Shown: positions 52,649 through 62,049 of the stretch, piece after piece
Layout of the letters: each line of letters opens with the position of its first letter
Position numbering within the stretch: the stretch's first letter is position 1
Assembly (NCBI RefSeq): GCF_001684965.1
Contig: NZ_MAYG01000032.1
Location: 1-64,000, forward strand
Length of the DNA stretch: 64,000 nucleotides
DNA from: Chryseobacterium arthrosphaerae
Lineage (GTDB): Bacteria; Bacteroidota; Bacteroidia; Flavobacteriales; Weeksellaceae
Direction: 5' to 3'
Position numbers and translations under genes: made by a program
Notes under the pieces: generated by a model
Database searches by the model: none
Told to the model about the DNA's origin: nothing
The model's input: only the letters and a program-made list of their open reading frames with translations

Positions 52649-53107
52649 ATGAAAAAAACTTTTTCAATCTTAGCTATTTTCACCTTATTGATTATCAGTA
52701 ATTTAACTATAAACTCATGCAGTAACAGAGAAGATACCGTGAACTGCTTTCCCAATAACCCGATCAATGTAACTTTAAATTTGAACCTTCCGGCTTATAA
52801 TAATTTAAATTATGACGGCGGATGGATTTACATCAATGAACAGCAGTCGGGAACCAGAGGTCTAATTGCTGTACGTACCGGAAACGCATTCAAAATATAT
52901 GACCGGAATGCTCCTCATATATGCCCGGACAATGATACAACACTTGAGGTAAAAGACAATATCATTATCGTATGTCCCAAAGACAATTCACGATGGATCT
53001 TAAGAACCGGACAGCCGGAATCAGGTTCCAAAACATCTCTTCCTCCAAAGACTTATAATTCTTACAATTATGATCCGGTAAGCAAAACGTTAAGTATTTA
53101 CTATTAA
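52649..53107 (+). CDS. Lipoprotein with degenerate Rieske-like pattern
   Basis: A 152-residue lipoprotein (lipobox ISNLTINSC). The order of elements, HICPDNDTTLEV then IIIVCPKDNSRWILRTGQP, recalls a Rieske domain with its two ligand loops, but the CxH and CxxH signatures are incomplete: each loop keeps a cysteine, and the second histidines are missing. It probably does not bind a 2Fe-2S cluster and may be a structural relative. It stands alone, 14 nt ahead of dtd, so it may be co-transcribed with dtd. Confidence 0.6.
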   Translation: MKKTFSILAIFTLLIISNLTINSCSNREDTVNCFPNNPINVTLNLNLPAYNNLNYDGGWIYINEQQSGTRGLIAVRTGNAFKIYDRNAPHICPDNDTTLEVKDNIIIVCPKDNSRWILRTGQPESGSKTSLPPKTYNSYNYDPVSKTLSIYY

Positions 53108-53121
53108 CTATTTAGAATCCC

Positions 53122-53571
53122 ATGAAGATTGTTATACAAAGAGTCTCAGAAGCCAGCGTAAAAGTAGACGGAAAGATCGTTGGTGAAATCGGTAAAGGAC
53201 TGATGCTGCTCGTAGGTATTGATGAAAATGATGAAAAACCGGATGCAGACTGGCTGGTACAAAAAGTACTGAACCTCAGAATCTTTGGCGATGAAGATGG
53301 CAAGCTTAATCTTTCTGTAAAGGATATTTCTGGAGAGCTCCTGTGCATCAGTCAGTTTACGTTAATTGCTGACTATAAAAAAGGAAACCGCCCCTCATTC
53401 ATTAAGGCTGCAAAACCTGATAAAGCCGTTCCGCTGTTTGACTATTTTAAAGAAGAAATGGCTAAGTCCGGATTAAAAACCGAAAGCGGAATTTTCGGGG
53501 CTGATATGAAAGTATCCCTGATCAATGACGGGCCTGTGACCATTGTTATGGATTCTATCACAAAAAGCTGA
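53122..53571 (+). CDS. dtd: D-aminoacyl-tRNA deacylase
   Basis: A 149-residue enzyme that removes D-amino acids mischarged onto tRNA. It has the N-terminal [18 protein letters not shown], the catalytic SQFTLIAD block and the C-terminal [11 protein letters not shown] loop with the Gly-Pro motif. The length is normal for the family. Confidence 0.97.
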   Translation: MKIVIQRVSEASVKVDGKIVGEIGKGLMLLVGIDENDEKPDADWLVQKVLNLRIFGDEDGKLNLSVKDISGELLCISQFTLIADYKKGNRPSFIKAAKPDKAVPLFDYFKEEMAKSGLKTESGIFGADMKVSLINDGPVTIVMDSITKS

Positions 53572-53607
53572 TCAGAGAAAAACAAGAACTACCTCATCAA
53601 CGAATTA

Positions 53608-54744
53608 ATGATTTATATACTCAAAAATCTTCAGTTAAAATCCCTGGCTTTGGTCTTATTCAGTACAGGACTTTTGTGCTCTGGCCAAAACCGGGAGGAA
53701 CTTTTAAAAATAAAACTAGACTCCGCATTTTCAACAGTTTTTCAGGCTAATAATCCAGGAGGCAGTATTCTGATCCAGCAGGGAAACAAAATCCTGTATG
53801 AAAATTCATTCGGACTGGCTGACCTTAAGACAAAAGAAAAATTCACCAGTAAGACCGTTTCAAATTTAGGTTCTATTTCCAAGACATTTGTTTCTTACGG
53901 AATTTTAATACTTCAGAATAGAAAAAAGCTCTCCACTGATGACAACCTTCTCACTTTTTTTCCGGATTTTAAAAACAAGAAAATAGCATCTTCCATTAAG
54001 CTTCAGCATCTTCTCACCCATACTTCCGGACTTCCGGATCTCAGACATGTTGAAAAAGACAGTATTTTTTATCTTACAGCAAAAGATGAAGAAAATTTTA
54101 AGCCTTTAAAATTTGCCGATTCATTAAAATTCGAGCCGGGTACCCAATATGAATATTCCAATCCCGTTTACAATGGACTGGCATTGATTATTGAAAAGGT
54201 AAGCCATATGAAATGGCAGCGCTTTATTTCAGAAAATATATTCAAACCCTCAGGAATGAAAAACAGTACCATAACTGATGGAAGCTTCCCCGACAAAAAT
54301 GTAGCTCATGGTTACATCCTGAAAGACAAAGTGTACCAGGAATATGACTATGGTGAATGTCCCACATTTGCAGCGGCAGGTAACGGAGGGGTCTGGAGTT
54401 CTATTGATGATCTTAAAAAATATATCTCTGCCATTCAAGCCTGTAAGTTTACAGACTGTACAAGCATTAAAGAATCCCAGACAGTCCGTAAGCCGGTCAA
54501 CTGGAAGGGTGATAAACCTGCAGACCATACGGGCACCTGGTTTGTTCATAACGGTTTTTATTCCGATATAAAAACAGAAGAACGAGTAAAAGTGATAGAG
54601 CACGCCGGAGATCAGGGAGGCTTTAAATCCCATTTACTAATGATCCCTGAAAAAGATATATCTATTATTTGGCTCACGAATAACAATGCATTTATTACCG
54701 GCCACATCAGAAGAATATTGCTTCAGCTGAAATATATTGACTAA
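53608..54744 (+). CDS. Serine hydrolase, beta-lactamase/class C family
   Basis: A 378-residue secreted hydrolase (signal segment SLALVLFSTGLLCSGQ) with the penicillin-binding-protein/beta-lactamase fold. The nucleophile motif SISK (Ser89, Lys92), YSN near residue 184 and the C-terminal HAGDQGG, which takes the place of the KTG-type motif, are visible. Members include D-alanyl-D-alanine peptidases and esterases; a true beta-lactamase function should not be assumed. It follows dtd by 36 nt and ends at a strong terminator. Confidence 0.88.
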   Translation: MIYILKNLQLKSLALVLFSTGLLCSGQNREELLKIKLDSAFSTVFQANNPGGSILIQQGNKILYENSFGLADLKTKEKFTSKTVSNLGSISKTFVSYGILILQNRKKLSTDDNLLTFFPDFKNKKIASSIKLQHLLTHTSGLPDLRHVEKDSIFYLTAKDEENFKPLKFADSLKFEPGTQYEYSNPVYNGLALIIEKVSHMKWQRFISENIFKPSGMKNSTITDGSFPDKNVAHGYILKDKVYQEYDYGECPTFAAAGNGGVWSSIDDLKKYISAIQACKFTDCTSIKESQTVRKPVNWKGDKPADHTGTWFVHNGFYSDIKTEERVKVIEHAGDQGGFKSHLLMIPEKDISIIWLTNNNAFITGHIRRILLQLKYID

Positions 54745-54747
54745 ATC

Positions 54748-54784
54748 AAAACGTCTTTCAATACATTTGAAAGACGTTTTTTTG
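54748..54784 (+). terminator. Intrinsic terminator after serine hydrolase
   Basis: A perfect 11-bp stem ACGTCTTTCAA / TTGAAAGACGT (54751-54761 with 54767-54777), extended by A/T pairs and followed by seven T. Confidence 0.92.
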
Positions 54785-54957
54785 TAAAAGCCCGGTAATC
54801 ATTTGAGGATTCGTCCTGCGGAAGCCCTGATACTATACTGACAATTTCGGCATAATATTATTTTTTTAAATAAATTCACAAAAACGTGATTTGTTTTCAT
54901 TTTATTATTATTTTTGATCAAACCAAATCTGATTCACAACCATTTAACAAAAATAAT

Positions 54958-56622
54958 ATGAAAACAAAAATTAAACTTTTTGCATTATTCACCTTCTGCA
55001 CGTCATTATCCTTCGGACAGGACCCAACCGGCAAATCCATCCATAACACAGACCAGAATGCTATTGTCTATGTATGTTTTTCAAAAGGCATTCATTCAGA
55101 CAAAGCGGCTTTCAGCAGAAATGCTGCCCTGGAAAAGTTTACACAGGAAAATAAAATCTCATTCACTTATGACCTTGGGTTTTCGGATCACAAACTGGAT
55201 GAAATGACAAGAAGCAGTAAGGAAAACGGAAATTCCGGGGAGTCTGTGGAAAAACTGAAAAGAATTTTCAAAGCAGATATTCCGCTGCAGAATGAAGAGG
55301 CTACCCAAAAATTGGTCCGTGCCCTAGAAAGATTCCCTGAAGTGGAATATGTATCGGTAATGAGTAGTGTACCGGTAGAACCTCCTTTGGTCAATATGTT
55401 TGTAGCCACTCCTGATCTGGAAAGCGTACAGACTTACCTGAATGATAATCCGGGAATCAATGCAAAATATGCTTGGTCAAGAGGGATTACAGGTCAGAAT
55501 ATACGCATCCGTGACGTGGAATACGGTTTCTATAAAACCCACGAAATGCTGGCCAATCAAAATTCTATTCAACTGGAACCCGGATACAGTCCGAACTCAG
55601 GATTATCAGGCAATAATTACAGGGATCATGGCACTGCTGTAGTCAGTATCCTCGGTTCAGTAAAAGACAATATCGGGCTCACAGGTTCTGTTTACAGCGC
55701 TTCTGATATCAAAGGATATATGGAATGGACTACTCTGGGCTATAACAGGGCTTCAGCGGTAAGCCGCTCTATCAATGCCTCTCAGGCCGGAGATATTATC
55801 TTATATGAAATGCAGACCGGTGGGAAAGACGGCCAGTATTGTCCTGCAGAATACGACAAAGTAATCTGGGATCTGACCAAAGCAGCTACAGATTCCGGTA
55901 TCATCATTATAGCAGCAGCAGGGAACGGAAACCAGAATCTGGATGATCCTTTCTATGCCTCATATCTGTCAAGAGGTAATAGCGGAGCCATCATTGTAGG
56001 AGCAGGATCTCCTAATACGACGCATTCAAAACTCAGCTTCAGTACGTTTGGAAACAGAGTGGATGTACAGGGCTGGGGAAGCAGTGTTCTGGCAGCAGGC
56101 TACGGTTCTTATGCCAAATATGATAATGATAACAACAGGACTTACAATTACTTCAGCGGAACCAGCTCTGCAACACCTGTTGTAGCTTCTGCTGCTGTAT
56201 TGATACAATCCTACTATTATCAGAATACCGGGCAGTATCTGACTCCGACAGCAATGAAGAATCTTCTGATCTCTACAGGAATTCCGCAGGGAGGTACGGT
56301 AACAGGTCAAAAGATAGGTCCGCTGCCTAATGTAAAGAATGCCATTTTAAAGCTGGAAAGCGGATTTACAGGTAAAACCCAAAGTCTTCCTTCTTTAACG
56401 GTAAAGATTTATCCTAATCCTTCTACCGGATATATCGCTATTCAAAGTAATGAAGATAAAAAACTGGATATTGAAATCATCAACCTTCAGGGAAGAACAG
56501 TTATGAAAAGCACGGTTGCACCGGATGAAAAAATTGATGTTTCACAACTGCCAACAGGTCAATACCTCATCAATATCAATGAAGGTTCAAGAAGAGTGGT
56601 TGAGAAATTCACGAAACTGTAA
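54958..56622 (+). CDS. S8 family serine peptidase with T9SS sorting domain
   Basis: A 554-residue secreted subtilase. It has signal peptide KLFALFTFCTSLSFGQ, an N-terminal propeptide-like region (about 21-150), a catalytic domain with Asp186 (RIRDVEYGF), His224 (YRDHGTAVVSIL) and Ser403 (SGTSSATP), and a C-terminal type A sorting domain (VKIYPNPSTGYIAIQS to the end). It is a surface or extracellular protease delivered by the type IX system. The ATG at 54958 is chosen for the signal peptide; an in-frame start at 54886 is upstream. Terminators lie on both sides, so it is monocistronic. Confidence 0.95.
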   Translation: MKTKIKLFALFTFCTSLSFGQDPTGKSIHNTDQNAIVYVCFSKGIHSDKAAFSRNAALEKFTQENKISFTYDLGFSDHKLDEMTRSSKENGNSGESVEKLKRIFKADIPLQNEEATQKLVRALERFPEVEYVSVMSSVPVEPPLVNMFVATPDLESVQTYLNDNPGINAKYAWSRGITGQNIRIRDVEYGFYKTHEMLANQNSIQLEPGYSPNSGLSGNNYRDHGTAVVSILGSVKDNIGLTGSVYSASDIKGYMEWTTLGYNRASAVSRSINASQAGDIILYEMQTGGKDGQYCPAEYDKVIWDLTKAATDSGIIIIAAAGNGNQNLDDPFYASYLSRGNSGAIIVGAGSPNTTHSKLSFSTFGNRVDVQGWGSSVLAAGYGSYAKYDNDNNRTYNYFSGTSSATPVVASAAVLIQSYYYQNTGQYLTPTAMKNLLISTGIPQGGTVTGQKIGPLPNVKNAILKLESGFTGKTQSLPSLTVKIYPNPSTGYIAIQSNEDKKLDIEIINLQGRTVMKSTVAPDEKIDVSQLPTGQYLININEGSRRVVEKFTKL

Positions 56623-56707
56623 ATGACAGTCCGCCGAAGGAATGGAATGATACTTCCTTCAAATGTTGTTTTACAAAATAGAAAAACGTAACAGCTGTAT
56701 AATAAAC

Positions 56708-56738
56708 CCACCTTTCAGAAATTCTGAAAGGTGGATTT
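56708..56738 (+). terminator. Intrinsic terminator after the S8 peptidase
   Basis: A perfect 11-bp stem CCACCTTTCAG / CTGAAAGGTGG (56708-56718 with 56724-56734) followed by ATTTTC, between converging genes. Confidence 0.85.
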
Positions 56739-56760
56739 TCTTTATGGTCTTAACAAAAAT

Positions 56761-57273
56761 TTATTTTGCAGGTACGCTGCTAAAATTCAGCGCAACTTTA
56801 ATATTCATATCTGAAGAAGTCTGGTTCCTCAGTTCGTAAACTGTTCTCACAGTCAAACCTGAACTTTTTACAATCTCATCCAGAAAACCGGTATCATTAA
56901 GATCCAGATTCAGGCTGGAAGAATTGGTGGATATATTCGAACGTGATGCAATCAGTCTTTCACCGGTTCCGGCTGACGAGACATAAATTTTAACGGTCTT
57001 GAATGCACTCAGATTTCCTCCTGAAGGCGATGCTACTGAAATTTTAGCATCTGAAATTCTTACATCCTTGATCTGTGCATTGTTATTTCCCCCGAACCAG
57101 GTCTGAACATTGGTAGCAGTTGCCGTTGAAGATACTTCTTTATCAGCAGGTACTCCTGTAGATACCAGAACATTCGTTGTGTAGGGAAAGGTATTCTGAA
57201 CCAGCGACTGTACGGTTCCGCAACTTACAAGTACAACTGAAGCGGCCATTGCTGTTAGAACTATATTTTTCAT
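56761..57273 (-). CDS. Hypothetical lipoprotein
   Basis: A 170-residue lipoprotein (AMAASVVLVSCGTVQ). The rest is a Ser/Thr/Asn-rich beta-type domain with no motif I recognise. It resembles uncharacterised Flavobacteriia lipoproteins in general composition only. A 60-nt gap separates it from the next lipoprotein gene upstream on the same strand, so they may be co-expressed. Confidence 0.75.
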   Translation of the reverse strand: MKNIVLTAMAASVVLVSCGTVQSLVQNTFPYTTNVLVSTGVPADKEVSSTATATNVQTWFGGNNNAQIKDVRISDAKISVASPSGGNLSAFKTVKIYVSSAGTGERLIASRSNISTNSSSLNLDLNDTGFLDEIVKSSGLTVRTVYELRNQTSSDMNIKVALNFSSVPAK

Positions 57274-57333
57274 AATATTAAATTTTAAACTTCAGAGTAT
57301 ACTTTGCAGAAACTGTACCAAAATAGCTGAAAT

Positions 57334-57873
57334 TTATTCAACACTTACGGTAAAGCTTCCTTTGGTGTTTCCCGAAGCCATATTACTTTTACCGATGATG
57401 AGCCACACCTCTCCTTTTCCCGGAGTTTCATACGTTATCTCTCTTCCGAAAGGTCCGTCATAGTCCCCGTTAGGGAGTTTTATCTGATTGAAACGGATAT
57501 TAAAATCTTTTTCTTTGGTTGAAATTTTTGCTTTGATATTCGCCTGGTCATAATGAGTCAGCTTCAATACCAGTTCCTGATCATCTTTAGTAAACTCTTC
57601 TCCTAATGTAAAAGGAAGCTGTGATGCATCAGCCGTTCTCACGATCTGGCCTTCTTTTTCGCTTCTCATCACTCCTTTGCGCAGGACTTCTTTGGTAGCC
57701 GGAGCATTGTTAATAATTGAATCTTTAGTTTTCAATGCTGCAGAATCTGTTTTATAAACGGAATCCGGCATTTCAGTGACTACGGTAGAGTCTTTATCCT
57801 GCGTTACAGTCACAGCAGGTTCTTTTTTACAGGCAACGATAATCAATGGAATTAACAATAAGCTTTTTTTCAT
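57334..57873 (-). CDS. Hypothetical lipoprotein with charged low-complexity segment
   Basis: A 179-residue lipoprotein (LLLIPLIIVACKKEP). After the anchor, a Thr/Asp/Lys-rich linker (about 20-70) leads to a C-terminal beta-rich domain, TLGEEFTKDDQELVLKL through EITYETPGKGEVWLIIG. No family is recognised. ATG 57873 gives the lipobox; the in-frame extension to 57951 is unlikely to be coding. Confidence 0.75.
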   Translation of the reverse strand: MKKSLLLIPLIIVACKKEPAVTVTQDKDSTVVTEMPDSVYKTDSAALKTKDSIINNAPATKEVLRKGVMRSEKEGQIVRTADASQLPFTLGEEFTKDDQELVLKLTHYDQANIKAKISTKEKDFNIRFNQIKLPNGDYDGPFGREITYETPGKGEVWLIIGKSNMASGNTKGSFTVSVE

Positions 57874-58041
57874 AATAATTAATTTTAAGGAAGTGAAAAA
57901 GATGAAAGCCGGAGGCCTGGAGATGGAAGTTCTCCTTTCTATTAACACCATCCTGGTTAATCAGTTCTTTTTACATGCTAAAATTGTTCCAAGTTCATTC
58001 CGGGATCTGCATTCAGGACTGGATTCTGCTGTAACGAAATA

Positions 58042-59412
58042 CTATTGAATGGTCTGATAATAAAGGATCTCAGAAAGAAAGGTTTTGGACTTTTCTCCTT
58101 TTATTTTATCATGGATATTCTTTTTAAGTTTTCCGTCATTTTTTTCATTGGCATAGTTCAGCAGGGCTTTTTCACTGAAGTTAACATCTTTAAGATGGTA
58201 ATAAACATTAAAGTTCCTTCGGGCCATATTCTGCGACGTTACAAAGCCTCCCCAGTTGATATAGCTGCATACTAAGATGGTCCCGTAAAGATACCAGGCC
58301 ATTGTATTGAAGAGGTAGGCATTCCGTTTTTTCTTTTGAATTTTAATAAAGGTCAGAACAAGTCCGGTAAGGGCTAAAATCAGAAATAAAAAAACACCAA
58401 GTCTCTTATAGGTAAAGCCATAATTGACAATATACTCAAAGTTTTTCGCAGCTGCTGAAATTACAAGCACTGCATTCAGCAGAATCCAGATTTTTGCTGA
58501 AATTTTCATCAGGCCGGCCTTCGGATCAAAATTAAAGTCTGATTTAAAGTAAAACATAATGACCAAAATCGCCATGATAATTGATAAAATAACGGCATTC
58601 ACTCTCTCATGGGTTTCTTCAGAAAGCTGAACGGGCGTTTTTGATACTTCGTAAAACTGTTCGTAGTTGTAGGTGATAATGAAAAAGATCAGCAGAATAT
58701 TCAATGAAACGAAAGAGATCACTCCACTCATTCTTTCTGCATCCAGATCAAGAAAAGAATAGGTAGCCTTCGGGATCCGGGGGGTACTCTGAAAATCATT
58801 ATCCAAAATACAGTGGGTTTTGTAGATCAGCCTTTCAACGGCAAAGTTCCAGTAGTTGAATGCAATAAAAAATCCCAGAACAGAAAGACAGAACACCTGC
58901 CAGAGGTTAAGATCAAGCTCATAGTCTGTAAAAAGAGCGGCAAAATGGTCACTTCCTGCAGAATAGATCCCGAAAAAAACAGATATCAGGATCAACGGAA
59001 TCAGGATAAAGGCGAATGTCTTCTGCCATAGCCCTGAAACATTCCTTTTGGGCAGCCACTGATCAAAGCTGAAGATCCGGCAGATCGAAGTACATCCATT
59101 GGAAATAAAAACAGGAATGAGAAAGAGGATCTTCATATTTCTGTTTCTGGCCCGGTATCCCAGCAAAAGCAATGAGCTTACCAGAGCGAGAAAGGATGCA
59201 AAATCGCCATACCATGCGAATGCGGCACATGACAGGATGCTTGTCCCTAAAAGAATGCGCAGGGTTCCGGTTTTATTTCTTCCCGGAGTTTTAAACCAGG
59301 TCAATAAGGAATAAACAATTCCAAGGATTGCAAGGTTCAGCCCTGTATCCTGATCGTAGAATACGATAACAAACAGAAGGGCTGTGATGAATATATAGTG
59401 ATGTGTTTTCAT
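58042..59412 (-). CDS. DUF4173 family membrane protein
   Basis: A 456-residue protein with about ten membrane segments, matching the DUF4173 pattern (FGIYSAGSDHFAALF, a long FFIAFNYWNF segment and a soluble tail NMARRNFNVYYHLKDV). Function unknown. ATG 59412 begins the first membrane segment; the upstream extension to 59541 would overlap the next gene. It is the last gene of a run of leftward small-membrane-protein genes (61698-58042). Confidence 0.75.
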   Translation of the reverse strand: MKTHHYIFITALLFVIVFYDQDTGLNLAILGIVYSLLTWFKTPGRNKTGTLRILLGTSILSCAAFAWYGDFASFLALVSSLLLLGYRARNRNMKILFLIPVFISNGCTSICRIFSFDQWLPKRNVSGLWQKTFAFILIPLILISVFFGIYSAGSDHFAALFTDYELDLNLWQVFCLSVLGFFIAFNYWNFAVERLIYKTHCILDNDFQSTPRIPKATYSFLDLDAERMSGVISFVSLNILLIFFIITYNYEQFYEVSKTPVQLSEETHERVNAVILSIIMAILVIMFYFKSDFNFDPKAGLMKISAKIWILLNAVLVISAAAKNFEYIVNYGFTYKRLGVFLFLILALTGLVLTFIKIQKKKRNAYLFNTMAWYLYGTILVCSYINWGGFVTSQNMARRNFNVYYHLKDVNFSEKALLNYANEKNDGKLKKNIHDKIKGEKSKTFLSEILYYQTIQ

Positions 59413-59446
59413 AAGATTAAAAACTTTGGAGGTTAATAACTGATTA

Positions 59447-59734
59447 TTAGTTGAGAATAATAAAAAGATAGACCAGTGCAATGGGAATATTGGCAAGCAG
59501 AAGAACAACCGAGTTTCCTGAAGCTTTTTCTTCACTGACATTTGTTATAAATATGATCAGCTCCTGCAAGAGGATGATCACATTAACGATTATTGCTGTG
59601 AGTACATAGTAAAAACCAATCATTACCAGAAAATCCGACTGGGTAATCAGAAACAGAATCCACAGAAATGTTCCTGCCAGAAAAGAAATCAAAAATGTTC
59701 TTTTTCCCAGCGGACTGAATTTTATTTTATCCAT
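59447..59734 (-). CDS. Small membrane protein (paralogue of 60244-60537)
   Basis: A 95-residue protein with three membrane segments, ending LLANIPIALVYLFIILN. The C-terminal part resembles the protein at 60244-60537 (LLNIPIAVLYALIGINLL), so the two are probably paralogues. Unknown function; it lies 34 nt ahead of the DUF4173 gene. Confidence 0.7.
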   Translation of the reverse strand: MDKIKFSPLGKRTFLISFLAGTFLWILFLITQSDFLVMIGFYYVLTAIIVNVIILLQELIIFITNVSEEKASGNSVVLLLANIPIALVYLFIILN

Positions 59735-59745
59735 AATGCTATTTT

Positions 59746-60231
59746 TTAGTGAAGCACAACGGTTTCTTTCTGCTGAATGAAGTCTTTCACATGGTCAAAA
59801 TTCTGCCACAGGAGTTCTTCAAAATCCCAGTGATGAAACGTTCTCATATTCTGACCCTTTTTGTATGCTTTGATATAAATTTTCACATATTCAGGCAAGA
59901 TAAATGTTCCCAATACGATAGCCGCCAGAAGGTGGGCATTGAGCTTACCATTTCCCAGGAGAAGGTACTGCATGGCAATTTCGTCTTCGAAGTTGGTCCC
60001 GCAGCCGGTAATCAGATGGTGTACATCATGATTTTCCATTTTGGGAATCATTGAAAAACCGTGTTTCCTGTAAAATTCTCCGAGCTTTCTGCCCAGGGAG
60101 TCTTCCTGGAATTCCAGCAGCTGTTTTTCATTGAACTGCCATTGTCTTTTTTTCTTTTTAAAGTATTTTCTGTACAGCTTTTGAGTTTTATCATACACAA
60201 AAAGCAGAAACTGAACCCGTATTTTTTTCAT
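59746..60231 (-). CDS. Coq4-like protein
   Basis: A 161-residue protein with the motif HDVHHLITGCGTNFEDE, which fits the zinc-binding HDxxHx11E signature of COQ4 (His-Asp near residue 68). COQ4 is a structural organiser, or an enzyme, of ubiquinone synthesis in mitochondria and some bacteria. Flavobacteria make menaquinone, so the role must differ. A basic N terminus and a hydrophobic helix near 105-125 suggest membrane association. It sits between two small paralogous membrane-protein genes with gaps of 11-12 nt. Confidence 0.7.
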   Translation of the reverse strand: MKKIRVQFLLFVYDKTQKLYRKYFKKKKRQWQFNEKQLLEFQEDSLGRKLGEFYRKHGFSMIPKMENHDVHHLITGCGTNFEDEIAMQYLLLGNGKLNAHLLAAIVLGTFILPEYVKIYIKAYKKGQNMRTFHHWDFEELLWQNFDHVKDFIQQKETVVLH

Positions 60232-60243
60232 AGTATATTGTAT

Positions 60244-60537
60244 TTAAAGAAGATTGATTCCTATTAAAGCATAAAGAACAGCAATGGGGATATTGAGCAG
60301 CAGGATACCAATTGCTTTGAGGCAAATGTCCAACCGGTCCCAGTTGATAAAACTATATACCAGCAATGCCAGTATAACAGCCAGACTTGACATGGCTCCA
60401 AAGATGATCACCATATAGCCTGACCCTGCAAACCACTCATTTTTTGTCAGTATATATCCGAAAAGACAAATATTTCCGGCCAGAAAAAACAGGGCAAATA
60501 CCGTTTTTGCGATGTTTAAAATGTGTTGATCTTTCAT
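60244..60537 (-). CDS. Small membrane protein (paralogue of 59447-59734)
   Basis: A 97-residue protein with three membrane segments (FALFFLAGNICLFGYIL, YMVIIFGAMSSLAVILALLVY, IGILLLNIPIAVLYALIGI). No named family. It lies 5 nt after the metallophosphoesterase gene and 12 nt before the Coq4-like gene, so it is part of one operon. Confidence 0.7.
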   Translation of the reverse strand: MKDQHILNIAKTVFALFFLAGNICLFGYILTKNEWFAGSGYMVIIFGAMSSLAVILALLVYSFINWDRLDICLKAIGILLLNIPIAVLYALIGINLL

Positions 60538-60542
60538 AATTA

Positions 60543-61388
60543 TTAAGCCTGCGTTAAAGTAAAAACAGTAATTTCCGGACGCACCATAAACCTGACCTGA
60601 AAAGAATGTCCTATGGCACGGTTGATATACAGCATTCTCCCGTCTTCCAGATCAATCTCGCCCGAAGTGTATTTTTTGTTTTTCACCGGGAGAACCGGAG
60701 TGATAATTCCCGGTATCCTGCATTGTCCGCCATGCGTGTGTCCGCTCAGAATCCAGCCCCGGTAACCGTTCCATATATCGAGGTCACAGGCATCGGGATT
60801 GTGACAGAGTATGATATTGGCTTTTGCGGGATCGTATTCTTTCATGGCTTCTGCCGGACGAAACTCCGGTGACCACAGATCATCAAATCCTATAAAATTT
60901 AATCCTTCTGTTTCCTGTTGAGCATTTCTGAGCATAACAATTCCTCTGTTTTCTAAAATTTCGCAGATCCGGTCTGCACATTCCAGATCTTTCCAGCTTA
61001 CTCCGTAGTCATGGTTCCCCAGTATTCCGAAAGTTGCGGCTGTTCCCATTACGCAGTTTTCCATAACTTTCCTAAGGGCATTCTGCTCCTCCGCAGTTCC
61101 ATAATTCACATAATCTCCGGTATACACTACAAAGTCAGGATTAAACCTTCTGGCTTCCTTAAAAGTTTCAATCAGAAAATTCCAGTCGAAACGGTCTCCC
61201 ACATGCAGGTCAGAAATCTGCATCAGTATTTTTCCTTCCAGCGATGAGGGTAAATTCTTTATGGGCAGTTTTTTTTCAACAAATTCTACCCAGAAAGGTT
61301 CTATCTGCCATGAGTATAATGCCGGAAACATTCCTGCAACCGAAAGCCACATCATTCTTTTAAAAAATTCTTTTCTGGTCATGTTCAT
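60543..61388 (-). CDS. Membrane-associated metallophosphoesterase
   Basis: A 281-residue calcineurin-like phosphoesterase. Metal-binding motifs are visible in order: QISDLHVGD, VYTGDYVNYG, GILGNHDYG, LCHNPD and SGHTHGGQCRIP. A hydrophobic N-terminal segment (about 10-25) suggests a membrane anchor. Relatives include YaeI-type lipid phosphatases such as UDP-diacylglucosamine hydrolase-like proteins, but the substrate is unknown. ATG 61388 is given; ATG 61382 is also possible. Confidence 0.9.
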   Translation of the reverse strand: MNMTRKEFFKRMMWLSVAGMFPALYSWQIEPFWVEFVEKKLPIKNLPSSLEGKILMQISDLHVGDRFDWNFLIETFKEARRFNPDFVVYTGDYVNYGTAEEQNALRKVMENCVMGTAATFGILGNHDYGVSWKDLECADRICEILENRGIVMLRNAQQETEGLNFIGFDDLWSPEFRPAEAMKEYDPAKANIILCHNPDACDLDIWNGYRGWILSGHTHGGQCRIPGIITPVLPVKNKKYTSGEIDLEDGRMLYINRAIGHSFQVRFMVRPEITVFTLTQA

Positions 61389-61407
61389 AAGCTAATACAT
61401 CCGGTAT

Positions 61408-61698
61408 TTAACTTCCCGCGAAGGGACTTCCAAAAATTCCTACGGCCAGTTCAAGCCAGATCAGTACAAGAGCCAGCAAAGTGAAAATGCAGAGTATTAT
61501 TTTCAGGCTTTGCTTTTTGATTTTATTTCTGGCCATATTGATCAGAAAAGCGGTTGTAAAGAGTAAAATTCCTGCTACCAGAAAATCAGAGACGGTCCAG
61601 TTAACTTCTTTAGAGAAAATGTTTCCCAACATTGGAACAGTCAGCACAACCAAAGGAAATGCATAAATGGCGAGTGTTTTTTGTTTTTGTGTTATCAT
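61408..61698 (-). CDS. Small membrane protein
   Basis: A 96-residue protein with three membrane segments and no recognised domain. It starts MITQKQKTLAIYAFPLVVLTVPMLGN and ends in AVGIFGSPFAGS. It lies 19 nt ahead of the metallophosphoesterase gene and 60 nt after the winged-helix regulator gene on the same strand. Confidence 0.65.
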   Translation of the reverse strand: MITQKQKTLAIYAFPLVVLTVPMLGNIFSKEVNWTVSDFLVAGILLFTTAFLINMARNKIKKQSLKIILCIFTLLALVLIWLELAVGIFGSPFAGS

Positions 61699-61758
61699 TG
61701 TATTTTATTTTATAAAGTACTTTGCAATTCAAAGTTAATGTTCAAAAAAAATATAGGA

Positions 61759-62049
61759 CTAACGTCCCAATAGTTTTTCAAGGGCATCCAGATGCTCCGT
61801 AAAGGCCTGTCTTCCGTTCTGTGTAACCCGATAAGAGGTCTTCGGCTTCTTACCTACAAATTCTTTTTTCACTTCAATATAACCGGCTTTTTCCAGTGCA
61901 TTACTGTGACTGGCCAGGTTGCCATCAGTAATTTCAAGCAACCCCTTCATTTCAGAGAAATCAACCCAGTCGTTGACCATAAGAACGGACATAATGCCCA
62001 GTCTTACACGGCTTTCGAATTCTTTATTGAGCTGACTTATTTTAATCAT
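61759..62049 (-). CDS. Winged-helix transcriptional regulator
   Basis: A 96-residue DNA-binding protein of the short winged-helix type (MarR/ArsR-like HTH), with a recognition region GLLEITDGNLASHSNALEKAGYIEV and a wing KKEFVGKKPKTSYRVT. These small regulators often control neighbouring membrane-protein genes, here the run 61698-58042. A metal or ligand site is not visible. Confidence 0.88.
   Translation of the reverse strand: MIKISQLNKEFESRVRLGIMSVLMVNDWVDFSEMKGLLEITDGNLASHSNALEKAGYIEVKKEFVGKKPKTSYRVTQNGRQAFTEHLDALEKLLGR

Noticed and set aside
53608..54744. Call as a beta-lactamase resistance gene
   Set aside because: The fold and SxxK fit, but the family is mostly peptidases and esterases, and nothing in the sequence points to drug hydrolysis.
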